Notes under the pieces: model-generated
Databases searched by the model: none
The model's input: the letters and a program-made list of their open reading frames with translations, nothing else
What the model was told of the DNA's origin: nothing
In this document: positions 17,754 to 25,290 of the stretch, one piece after another
Layout: every line of letters begins with the position of its first letter
Position numbering within the stretch: the first letter of the stretch is position 1
Source of the DNA: CAYMUR01 sp964393615
Lineage (GTDB): Bacteria; Planctomycetota; Planctomycetia; Pirellulales; Pirellulaceae
Direction: 5' to 3'
Length of the DNA: 25,852 nucleotides
Assembly: GCA_964393615.1 (NCBI GenBank)
Contig: CAYMUR010000075.1
Coordinates: 1-25,852, forward strand
Position numbers and translations under genes: made by a program

Positions 17754-19058
17754 ATGAGATACATAACACTGGTCTTGGCAGTCCTGGTAGCATCTCTGGG
17801 GCTGGAAACGAACCGCATGGCTTGGGCCCAGTCAATGAGGTGGATCAATGTGAAAGAGATTTATGCAAAAGGAAAACACAATGCCTGGCCGGATCTTTGT
17901 TCCTGGAATGGACGGTATTATGTTGTGTTTGCCGGCCATGGAGAAGGTCATGCTGAGACGCATGGTGTGGTCATGCTGTCTTCTACTGACGGGGAAACAT
18001 GGGACACGGTGTTTGACGAGCCGCAACAACATTGGAAAGTGCGTGACGATGAATCGTATTCCGCGATGACGTCTTTTTTTGTACCGACAGCGGATCGCTT
18101 GTACGTTGTTTTCTGGAGTCGTGCCAATAGTGTTGAATACACGAAGATTCCTGCCGGGAAAGAAGAATCGTTGCAGCGTCAATGGTTGGAACTTGGTGGC
18201 AACGAGAAAAGTTTTCAAAGGTGGGTCGCGGCACACCAGGCTTCCTATCGTACAGGAGTGACCTCTTCCGAAGATGGGCAGCGCTGGACAGCGCCACAGT
18301 CTTTGATGGATGATGGCTGGTGGTTGTGGCGTCCGCAAATGTTTGGCGGTCGTCATTACATGGTGGCTTATTATAGTCACGCACAACAATGGGAAATGAC
18401 TGAACCATTGAAACAAATGGTGCGTCCTTCCAGTCAGAAAAATCCAGCCCATCCGAAAAGTGGGCATTTAGTGGAGTATTTCCAAAGTGCTTCCTTATTT
18501 GTATCAGACGATGTTTTGCATTGGAAAAAAGTGAGTGATATTGCTGTTGACGACAACGACGAAACAGGAATTGGGTTCCGTGACGACGGCCGGGCACTGG
18601 TGGTGAGTCGGGTGGACGCTTCCCCCGACTACGCAATTGCTTATGTGGCTGACCCGCCCTACCAAAAGTGGCAGCGGTTTGTGTTGGATGAAGCCATCGA
18701 CCAGCCGGCAGTCCTGCACCACCAAGGACACTGGATTGTTGGTGGACGGTATCTCGATACCGAGACGTGGAACACGCCTAATCGATTTGACCCCGAAAAT
18801 AAGATGGAAGGTCGCATCGGTACCAGGTTGTGGTTCTTTGATGACCAGTCTGGAAAGCTTACGGAGGGCACGACGTTACCGAGTTGGGGCGACTGTGGAC
18901 AGCCCGCTCTGGTGCCGATGTCATCCGGAGGATTGTTGGCGGCATACTATTCGTGTTCGGAAATGGTGGACGTTAATCGCACAGTGGGGGGAGGACCGTT
19001 TCCAGGTAAGTACAGCAAGTCGTCGATTTACGTGGCACGCATTGTGATTGGAAAATAG
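17754..19058 (+). CDS. Secreted Asp-box beta-propeller (sialidase/BNR-like) protein
   Basis: I prefer ATG 17754 (434 residues) because AGAGAGGA (17736-17743) lies 10 nt upstream and because it starts directly on a leader (MRYITLVLAVLVASLGLETN, cut after AWAQ). ATG 17724 would add ten residues. The body has Asp-box-like motifs, SSTDGETW (76-83) and SSEDGQRW (171-178), and a looser one, FVSDDVLHW. These mark a six-bladed propeller of the sialidase/BNR type, as does the alternation of YYVVFAGHG, RLYVVFWSR and HYMVAYYSH strands. A glycosidase role is possible (GH33- or GH43-like folds), but I cannot identify a catalytic triad, so a carbohydrate-binding or non-enzymatic role remains open. It lies 216 nt after the MetE-like gene and may have its own promoter. 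Confidence 0.8.
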   Translation: MRYITLVLAVLVASLGLETNRMAWAQSMRWINVKEIYAKGKHNAWPDLCSWNGRYYVVFAGHGEGHAETHGVVMLSSTDGETWDTVFDEPQQHWKVRDDESYSAMTSFFVPTADRLYVVFWSRANSVEYTKIPAGKEESLQRQWLELGGNEKSFQRWVAAHQASYRTGVTSSEDGQRWTAPQSLMDDGWWLWRPQMFGGRHYMVAYYSHAQQWEMTEPLKQMVRPSSQKNPAHPKSGHLVEYFQSASLFVSDDVLHWKKVSDIAVDDNDETGIGFRDDGRALVVSRVDASPDYAIAYVADPPYQKWQRFVLDEAIDQPAVLHHQGHWIVGGRYLDTETWNTPNRFDPENKMEGRIGTRLWFFDDQSGKLTEGTTLPSWGDCGQPALVPMSSGGLLAAYYSCSEMVDVNRTVGGGPFPGKYSKSSIYVARIVIGK

Positions 19059-19985
19059 CTTCCTGTGGCGAATTACCGAAGGGCCCATGACCCTCGCCAA
19101 AAAAGAAGACTCGCAGGTGTGGGCCATCCGCTGACTGTGTCAGTACCATACCTATCAATTCCCGCGCCATTTCGCCAGTTTCGGACTGGATCAGATAGGC
19201 CTGCACGGGTTCACCGAATGGATTTACTGCGGGCCCCCGGCCGTTCCAGGGTGATTTGCCCGCTCGACTCCGCCACCGTGATCCCCAGCCACAACAGGCT
19301 GATGGCAACGCCACCAGCCATTGATCGAATGACATGGAACTTAGCATCCATTGGGTGTGCTCACTTCAAATTTTGTTGGCAATAGTACATGATCGGAAAC
19401 ATCGTCGCAGAGGACGAATTGCCTCTGCCTGTCTGGTAGCCAGGGGATTGACAAGTTGATACCCCCAAGAAGTACTGGTTATGGCCATTTAGAATAAAAA
19501 TGACAACAGCAATTTGATCTTCCCAGTCACCGAAAACGAATCACCCTGGGGAGGAATGCCCGGTAATCAGGGCAAAGGTACTTTTCTGCCGATCGGCTTA
19601 CAGGATTAGGGTGAAAAGCTCGGCAGGATTCAAAATCCAGTACGATTGACGGAGGTGAGGGGTCGAGTTCCTCGTCTGGTACTTTCGTGGATGAAGGTCA
19701 CTGGAAACCCCTACGGCGTCCTAGGGACGTATCGATTCCGTGGTCCCAACTACCGTCGTGGAGAGGGTTGTCGAATTTTGACTGGGCTCGCGTGCGCAAT
19801 TTTGCGCCTAAGTTGGGGCTCTGAGCACAGATCCTGCGCAACATCCCACTGGGGGACGTCGGGGGTAAGGGATCCCTTACCCCCCGGGAGTCGCCTTTTT
19901 TTGCGCATGATTTTGTAGCCACCTAGGGTGCATCTGGCACGCTGTGGGGCGGCGGTCAAAACCCTGTCTCTGGCACACCTCTAGA
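19059..19985. other. Intergenic region (927 nt) between convergent genes
   Basis: No convincing gene is seen. The region holds a possible small minus-strand reading frame at 19211-19351 with one hydrophobic stretch, and a tRNA-Leu-like remnant at about 19624-19680. A palindrome GCCGATCGGC lies at 19588-19597. GCGCAA or TTGCGC occurs four times between 19794 and 19906, and a perfect 24-bp palindrome lies at 19861-19884. A run of seven T begins at 19896. I found no transposase fragment. Confidence 0.6.
19861..19884. repeat. Perfect 24-bp palindrome
   Basis: The half-site GGGGGTAAGGGA (19861-19872) is followed immediately by its exact reverse complement (19873-19884), centred on GATC. As RNA it would form a hairpin of about 10 bp with a GATC loop. 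On the plus strand a run of seven T begins 12 nt after it (19896-19902), too far for a classic terminator. It could be a transcription-end structure for the convergent genes, a palindromic intergenic repeat unit, or a protein-binding site. Confidence 0.7.
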
Positions 19986-20897
19986 TCAATCGAATAGCCG
20001 CTTTGCGTGCCGTCTTCGTCGCGACAGTAACATCCCGACCAGGCCACTGAGCATGAGCAAGATCGAGGACGGTTCCGGAACAACGTAGTCGGTGGTTAAA
20101 CCGTATTTATTCGCCAAATAATAACCCGTGTTGTTTAAATCCGCGGCGCTCAGCACCTCGTTAAAGATAACAATCTCGGCGAAATCGCCGTCAAACGTGA
20201 AGTCGTTATCGCAGCACCCGTGGCGGCCGATGTACAGCGGCTGGTTGTTGTCGGGCTCCTTATTGCCGTAGGCTTGGGGGTTTTGGTCGTCGGCCACGCC
20301 GTCTGTCCAAGCATTCTTTGTACCCGATCCAGTGCCCGTCTGGTCCAGGTCGAATGCGAAGATGTGAAAGTTACCCGCGCTGGCTATTGGGGATAAGTTC
20401 TGCTCTCCATTGCCCGTGAGCCACTTGTTGCTGCTCCCCTCGTTGAAGATGGAATAGTCGGCATCCCCACCTCGCTTGTCGACAAAGAACCTTTGGTTGT
20501 TATCGTCGGCGCTGACCACGAAAAACGCCGTGAAGCCCTTGCCGGCGGCGGTACCGATGTCAAGATCGGCATGGTCGGCGATTTGCAGCCAATCGGGGTT
20601 CCCGGCGCCTCCTGTCGAATCGAGCCGTACCACAGAATGGCCGTTGAGCACGTTCGTCTACAGCGATGGATGACGGTTGGCGTCGGTTTGCGTGGCGTCG
20701 TGGGTGGCACCACCGTCCGACTGGTCCGCCCAGGTAAAGGTGCCGCCCGTGGTGACGCCTACGCCAGCGTCCAACCAGACGACCGGTTCGACGGAGGCTG
20801 CTGTGAACGGTGTTGCTACGGCCGATGAGGCCAATCCCGAGACCAGGCCCAGGACTGCCAATACGTTACACATAGTAAAATTCTCTACAAGTTTCAT
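19986..20897 (-). pseudogene. LamG-like PEP-CTERM protein gene interrupted by an in-frame amber codon
   Basis: ATG 20897 follows a strong AAGGAG site at 8-nt spacing and opens a leader (MKLVENFTMCNVLAVLGLVS, cut near AVA-TPF at about 28). The LamG-like start VVWLDAGVG...FTWADQS (about 39-60) reaches codon 79 and then meets TAG at 20658-20660. The same frame continues at once with TNVLNGHSVVRLDSTGG and the rest of a concanavalin-like domain (FTAFFVVSADDNN, YIGRHG, FDGDFAEIVIFNEVLS). It ends in a textbook PEP-CTERM sorting signal, VPEP (273-276), a hydrophobic stretch, and RRRR (293-296). Without the amber it would encode 303 residues. TAG is one transition from CAG (Gln), so a recent nonsense mutation, a base-call error or readthrough are all possible. 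Intact relatives are surface proteins anchored via exosortase. Confidence 0.85.
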
Positions 20898-21423
20898 GAG
20901 CTTGCTCCTTATAAAAACAAAGAGTAAAAAATTCGTCTCGTACCAAAGCGAAACAAAAAAAGGCATCCGCTCGTACTCGCTTTACCGATCCTCTCGGATC
21001 GGCAGGAAAGTACAAACGAACACCATTTTGTGCTCGATCACCAGTTCGGAAACGTACCCAGGTACGCACCGACGCAGCTGTGATTTTGTCATTAGCTTGT
21101 CCAATTCAGCTAGGTATCATTAGACGCTCACACCAGGAAAAAACCTGAGACGAAAAGAGATAGAAATTTGAATCCCCGCGCAGGGATGCACCCTCCATCT
21201 CCATGTACGTTACAATCTCATCTCTTGATTGAACAGTTCGCTGGTTGAATTGCAAGAATTATGCTGGATTAGTACGGAATTGTGTGGGGGGGGATGGGAT
21301 GTCTCCTTGCTGCGGCCAACGCAGAAGTGACGATTGACGGAAACTCGCTGTCCGCCGGGCACACGCGCTAGGGGCGAGAAAATGGTATCCGAAACCTTTT
21401 GCGAACGAGTGTTTCCAGCCGCC
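20898..21423. other. Intergenic region (526 nt) upstream of the PEP-CTERM gene
   Basis: No gene is supported here. It carries the ribosome-binding site of the PEP-CTERM gene (AAGGAG on the minus strand, near 20905-20910). A perfect hairpin lies about 90 nt upstream of that start: CCGATCC (20985-20991), loop TCTC, GGATCGG (20996-21002). A short plus-strand fragment at 21294-21371 would read MGCLLAAANAEVTIDGNSLS before a stop a few codons later; it resembles a truncated secreted-protein start and may be chance. Confidence 0.5.
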
Positions 21424-22851
21424 CTACGCCAGAATTTCGCGCACCACCTGCCCGTAGACGTCGGTCAGCCGGAAACCGCGACCGACGTGCCGGTAGGTCA
21501 GCAATTCGTGGTCGATGCCCAGCAGGTGCAGCAATGTCGCGTGCAGGTCGTGCAGGTGTACGCTTCCTTCCACCGGTTTGTAGCCGTGGTCGTCCGTCTC
21601 GCCGTATACAAAGCCCGGCTTCACTCCTCCGCCCGCTAATAGTGTGCAAAAACTCTCCTGCTGGTGCTCTCGGCCGTGCTTGTCGATGGGCGAGGTGCCG
21701 GTGAGGTCCTGGCTCCAGTACGTACGGCCGAACTCGCCTGATATCACCACGAGCGTATCCTCCAAGAGACCTCGCCGCTTTAAGTCGCGAATCAACCCGG
21801 AGATGGGCTTGTCCACGCCGGCGCAGGATTTGGGCAAAATCGTGCGAATGTCGGCGTGATGATCCCAGCCACCGAGGGACACCTGTACGAACCGAACTCC
21901 TGCTTCGCTGAATCGGCGGGCCATCAGGCAGGCGCGGCCAATAAGATTGGACCCGCNNNNNNNNNNGTCGTCGATGCCGTACATCTCCTGCGTCTGTTGG
22001 GATTCTCCGGAGAGGTCGACCAGCCCGGGCGTTTTCATCTGCATGCGGAAAGCCAGCTCGAAGGACTGGATGATGCCTTCCATCTGTCGGTTGGTTTTGA
22101 CTTGCTGCAGTAAACGTTGATTCGCGCGCTGCAAAAAATCGAGTCGGCGGCGCTGGGCTTCCGGCGTGCTCTGGGGGTCATGCAAATTCGCGATGGCCAC
22201 GTCGCCTTCGTTACGCGGCACTTTCAGCGGCGTTCCTTGATGCATGGCCGGCAGGAATCCCGCACCGTAGTTTCGCTCATCGACGGGCGGCAGGATGCTG
22301 ATGAAGCTGGGCAGGTTTTCGTTCTCCGTGCCGAGACCATAGCTAATCCACGAGCCGAGCGATGGCCGTGCCTCGGCAATGTGCCCGGTATGAAACTGCA
22401 GCGTGGCTGGAGCGTGGGCCTTGTTGTCCGCGACCACGGCCCGCAACATGCAGATCTCGTCCGCGACACCGGCCAGGTTGGGTAGCAAGTCGGACATCAT
22501 CAGGCCCGAGTCTCCCCGCGGCCGAACGGGCGCGACGGGCGCCATGGGCAGGAATGGGGACACCCCTACGCGCAGTATCCCATCGTCGCCTACAGGTGAC
22601 TCGATCGCCTGGCCGTGGTGCCTGGTAATGTATTCCTTGGGCGCGAACAAATCTCCCTGCGACGGACCGCCAGCCAAGAACAGGAAGATCACCCGTTTCG
22701 CCCGCGGGCGAACATGCGCTTGGCGCGCAGCGAAAGGTCCGCTTGCCGCCTGCGAGAGGCGGTGCATCATTCCACCTAGCGCCACACTGCCGAAACCGCA
22801 GGCGGTGTCTCGTAGCAGTTCACGTCGGCTGAATAATGGTGGTAATGTCAT
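21424..22851 (-). CDS. DUF1501 family Tat-exported protein (contains a 10-N gap)
   Basis: The 475-residue frame starts at ATG 22851, 7 nt after the DUF1549/DUF1553 stop. The leader SRRELLRDTACGFGSVALGG (8-27) is a twin-arginine signal. DUF1501 hallmarks follow: RAKRVIFLFLAGGPSQGDLF, NKAHAPATLQFHTGH, PSLGSWISYGLGTENENLPS, RFVQVSLGGWDHH, TLVVISGEFGRT, DKHGREHQQESFCTLLAGGG and LHATLLHLLGIDHELLTY. Ten N at 21957-21966 hide parts of four codons after EMYGIDD; the frame is kept across the gap, but the true length there is unknown. It is a paralogue of the DUF1501 protein at 12487-13953 but differs over much of its length. It is probably co-translated with the haem-motif partner upstream. Confidence 0.94.
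   Translation of the reverse strand: MTLPPLFSRRELLRDTACGFGSVALGGMMHRLSQAASGPFAARQAHVRPRAKRVIFLFLAGGPSQGDLFAPKEYITRHHGQAIESPVGDDGILRVGVSPFLPMAPVAPVRPRGDSGLMMSDLLPNLAGVADEICMLRAVVADNKAHAPATLQFHTGHIAEARPSLGSWISYGLGTENENLPSFISILPPVDERNYGAGFLPAMHQGTPLKVPRNEGDVAIANLHDPQSTPEAQRRRLDFLQRANQRLLQQVKTNRQMEGIIQSFELAFRMQMKTPGLVDLSGESQQTQEMYGIDDXXXXGSNLIGRACLMARRFSEAGVRFVQVSLGGWDHHADIRTILPKSCAGVDKPISGLIRDLKRRGLLEDTLVVISGEFGRTYWSQDLTGTSPIDKHGREHQQESFCTLLAGGGVKPGFVYGETDDHGYKPVEGSVHLHDLHATLLHLLGIDHELLTYRHVGRGFRLTDVYGQVVREILA
21957..21966. other. Assembly gap (10 N) inside the DUF1501 gene
   Basis: Ten undetermined bases. Protein context on both sides belongs to the same DUF1501 family region (YGIDD before, GSNLIGRACLMARRF after), so the scaffolding order and orientation look right, while the number of missing bases may be arbitrary. 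Confidence 0.98.
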
Positions 22852-22858
22852 ATTGCAA

Positions 22859-24985
22859 TCACATTCTCATCAGGAATTCGTTGCTGGCCAAAAGTGCACG
22901 GCACAATTCAATCCACCCAGTATCACTCTCTGCCGTCAAAAACGCTGCTGTTTCTATTTGTTCCGGCGGCGTAATCGGCCGGTTCAGAAGTGTCAGCCAC
23001 AGAACCTCCATCCGCCGCGTATCGTCTTCCGCCTCCTCCTGTATCCGCGTGGCCAGGACGGCTGCCTGCTCTTTTACCACCGGGCTGTTCAACAAAAACA
23101 GTGCCTGAGTGGGAACCGCCGTGATCGCGCGTTGGCCCGTTAACTGGGATGGCTGCGGAAAGTCGAACACGTTGCGGAGCATCGCCGGGCCGGGCTGTGC
23201 CTTGGACCGGATGACTGGCAGGTAAATGGTCCGTAAAAATTCTTGTCCCGGCCGCCATTTCTGGAACATATAGGAAGGTGGGTTGACATTTCCTTCTTTG
23301 ATATTCCCCGTATTCTCCACAAACTCCAGTGGCATGGCGGGGCCCCCCGTGGAGGACACGAGCTTACCGCTGATGAAAATCATCGTGTCGCGCAGCGCTT
23401 CGGCATCCAGTCGAAAGCAGTTTCCGTGCCAGAGCAAGCGGTTCTCGGGGTCGGCCGCGTGGGCAAGATCATTGTGCGCGCTGTCCAGTCCATACGTACG
23501 GCTGAGGACCAACGAGCGGATGAGCCGTTTCTGCGACCAGCCGTCGCGCATGAACTGCAAGGCCAGGTGATCGAGCAGCTCCGGATGCGAGGGACTTTCG
23601 CCGGGCAAACCGAAGTAGTCCACGCTGCGCACCAGCCCCACACCAAACAGTTTCTGCCAGATGCGGTTCACGGCCACGCGCGCGGTCAGCGGATTGTCTT
23701 CGCTGGTGATCCATTCGGCCAGTTCGCGGCGCCCACTTTGACCGTCCCTGATTTCCGGCTGCCTGTCGGAGACCACACTGAGGAAGCCACGCGGCACCTC
23801 GTCGCCCAGCGCCCGTGGGTTGCCGCGAATGGTGATCTTCATGTTTTCCGGATGGTCCATGTCTCGCACGCCATGCGCCTTGGGCACAGCCGGCGCGAAA
23901 AATTCAGCATGCGATATTTTTCTGTCCAACTTCTTGTTGCTGTTGGCTTGTTCGTCACGCTCCTTGGTCAGTTTGTCTCGCTCGCCCTGCTCCAGATCCT
24001 CATTCTCCAGCTGCTGCTCCAGTTTCGTTTTGCGCTCTTCCGCCTGCTTGAGTTCCTGTTTCATCACAGCGACCTTTACGGCATGCGCCGCTTCACGCTC
24101 CGCTCGTTCTCTCTTCTGCAATTCGGTTTCAGGTAACTCGATGAGGTTCACATTGCTCCACACGCCGCGATTCGTTTTGTAAATCGTCGATGTACTGTGA
24201 AAGAAACCAGCCATCGCGTAGTAGTCACGCAGCGGAACGGGATCGAATTTGTGGTCGTGGCAACGCGCGCAATCAAGCGTCATGCCGAGGAACGCCTTGC
24301 CGACCTTGCCCACTTGGTGGTCGATGATATTCACCAGTAGCTTTTTTTTATCGGCCTCAACGATGTCGAGATCGCCTAGTACGAGAAAGCCGGTGGCTAC
24401 CAGGTTCGTTGCGCGCTGTTGAACGGTTTCGTGCGGTAACAGATCGCCCGCGATCTGTTCGCGAATAAACCGGTCGAATGGCGTATCGTTGTAGTAGGCG
24501 TCAATAACGTAGTCGCGATATCTCCAGGCGTACTGTGCGAAAACATCGTTGGAAGTGCCAATCTCGTCGGCGTACCCCACGAGATCCAGCCAATGCCGCG
24601 CCCAGCGTTCGCCGAATGCCCGCGAGTCCAGCAGCCGGTCGACAACCTTTTCATGTGCCTTTGGTGATGGGTCCGCCTCGAATTCCTGAATCTCCTCGAC
24701 CGTAGGCGGCAGTCCAGTCAGGTCAAGAGAAACTCGTCGCAGCCACGTGTACCGATTGGCGTGCCCCACGGGACGCAAGCCGTGTTTTTCGAGCTGGGCC
24801 AGTACAAAACGATCAATATCACTGCGTGGCCACGCGGTGTCCTGGACGCCAGGTGGCGATGCATCGGACAGCGGTTGAAACGCCCAATGTTGTTCGGCGT
24901 GAACGAAGCTGAGCGGTTGCCACCAGGTGACCGCCGCGAGGATGGTAATACCGAGCGCCACTCGAATTTTGACTGGGGTGTCCAT
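22859..24985 (-). CDS. DUF1549/DUF1553 c-haem protein with coiled-coil insertion
   Basis: From ATG 24985 the protein has 708 residues; TTG 25000 is a second candidate start. The leader MDTPVKIRVALGITILAAVT continues to a cut near FVHA-EQHW. DUF1549 spans about 35-260 (TWLRRVSLDLTGLPPTVEEI, FGERWARHWLDLVGYADE, IREQIAGDLLP) and includes CARCHDHKFDPV from residue 239. About residues 295-370 are strongly charged and heptad-like (KQELKQAEERKTKLEQQLEN), which reads as a coiled coil linking the two halves. DUF1553 follows (RRELAEWITSEDNPLTARVA, DGWSQKRLIRSLVLSRTYG, TAVPTQALFLLNSPVVKEQA). It lacks both an N-terminal PSCyt1 domain and the beta-sandwich insertion of the paralogue at 9593. It is followed at once by its DUF1501 partner. 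The reaction is unknown. Confidence 0.94.
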   Translation of the reverse strand: MDTPVKIRVALGITILAAVTWWQPLSFVHAEQHWAFQPLSDASPPGVQDTAWPRSDIDRFVLAQLEKHGLRPVGHANRYTWLRRVSLDLTGLPPTVEEIQEFEADPSPKAHEKVVDRLLDSRAFGERWARHWLDLVGYADEIGTSNDVFAQYAWRYRDYVIDAYYNDTPFDRFIREQIAGDLLPHETVQQRATNLVATGFLVLGDLDIVEADKKKLLVNIIDHQVGKVGKAFLGMTLDCARCHDHKFDPVPLRDYYAMAGFFHSTSTIYKTNRGVWSNVNLIELPETELQKRERAEREAAHAVKVAVMKQELKQAEERKTKLEQQLENEDLEQGERDKLTKERDEQANSNKKLDRKISHAEFFAPAVPKAHGVRDMDHPENMKITIRGNPRALGDEVPRGFLSVVSDRQPEIRDGQSGRRELAEWITSEDNPLTARVAVNRIWQKLFGVGLVRSVDYFGLPGESPSHPELLDHLALQFMRDGWSQKRLIRSLVLSRTYGLDSAHNDLAHAADPENRLLWHGNCFRLDAEALRDTMIFISGKLVSSTGGPAMPLEFVENTGNIKEGNVNPPSYMFQKWRPGQEFLRTIYLPVIRSKAQPGPAMLRNVFDFPQPSQLTGQRAITAVPTQALFLLNSPVVKEQAAVLATRIQEEAEDDTRRMEVLWLTLLNRPITPPEQIETAAFLTAESDTGWIELCRALLASNEFLMRM

Positions 24986-25015
24986 TTCGTATCTCGTCAA
25001 TTTCGTACCTCGTCA
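24984..25015. repeat. Two-copy 16-bp tandem repeat across a translation start
   Basis: ATTTCGTATCTCGTCA (24984-24999) is followed directly by ATTTCGTACCTCGTCA (25000-25015), with one difference. On the minus strand each copy reads GACGAG, then R, then TACGAAAT, and ends at a possible start codon of the DUF1549 gene: TTG at 25000 or ATG at 24985. The duplication therefore copied an initiation region. Confidence 0.8.
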
Positions 25016-25290
25016 GCGCAGGCGAGATGGCCTGAAAGCACGTGCCATGTCCTGCCAGCGAAGCGGTTCCGCCGCGGTTAGCTGGCAAATTGTTACTGCT
25101 GGCAAACCGGTTCCCCCCCCACCATTTTATCACATGTGACGAAGAGTACCATGCCAGATTTCTCTGAGTTTAGCAGAACTTCTGTATCTCATCATCATGA
25201 AAATCGGGACGCGCAACAGGCCACTGGGGACGCCGACTCTCCGTGCGATGAAAATAGTCATGCAGTACCTATTATTGAACGACGGTTCCC

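Noticed and set aside
22403..23143. A 246-codon plus-strand frame
   Set aside because: Antisense to the DUF1501 and DUF1549 genes, whose families are clear; the arginine/proline-rich translation is typical of a shadow frame.
23243..24136. A 297-codon plus-strand frame
   Set aside because: It lies wholly inside the DUF1549/DUF1553 gene on the other strand, and its composition mirrors the coiled-coil coding stretch.
19771..24977. The 16-mer TCGAATTTTGACTGGG present at 19771-19786 and again at 24962-24977
   Set aside because: One exact 16-mer shared in a 26-kb window can arise by chance, one copy lies in coding sequence, and the flanks do not match.
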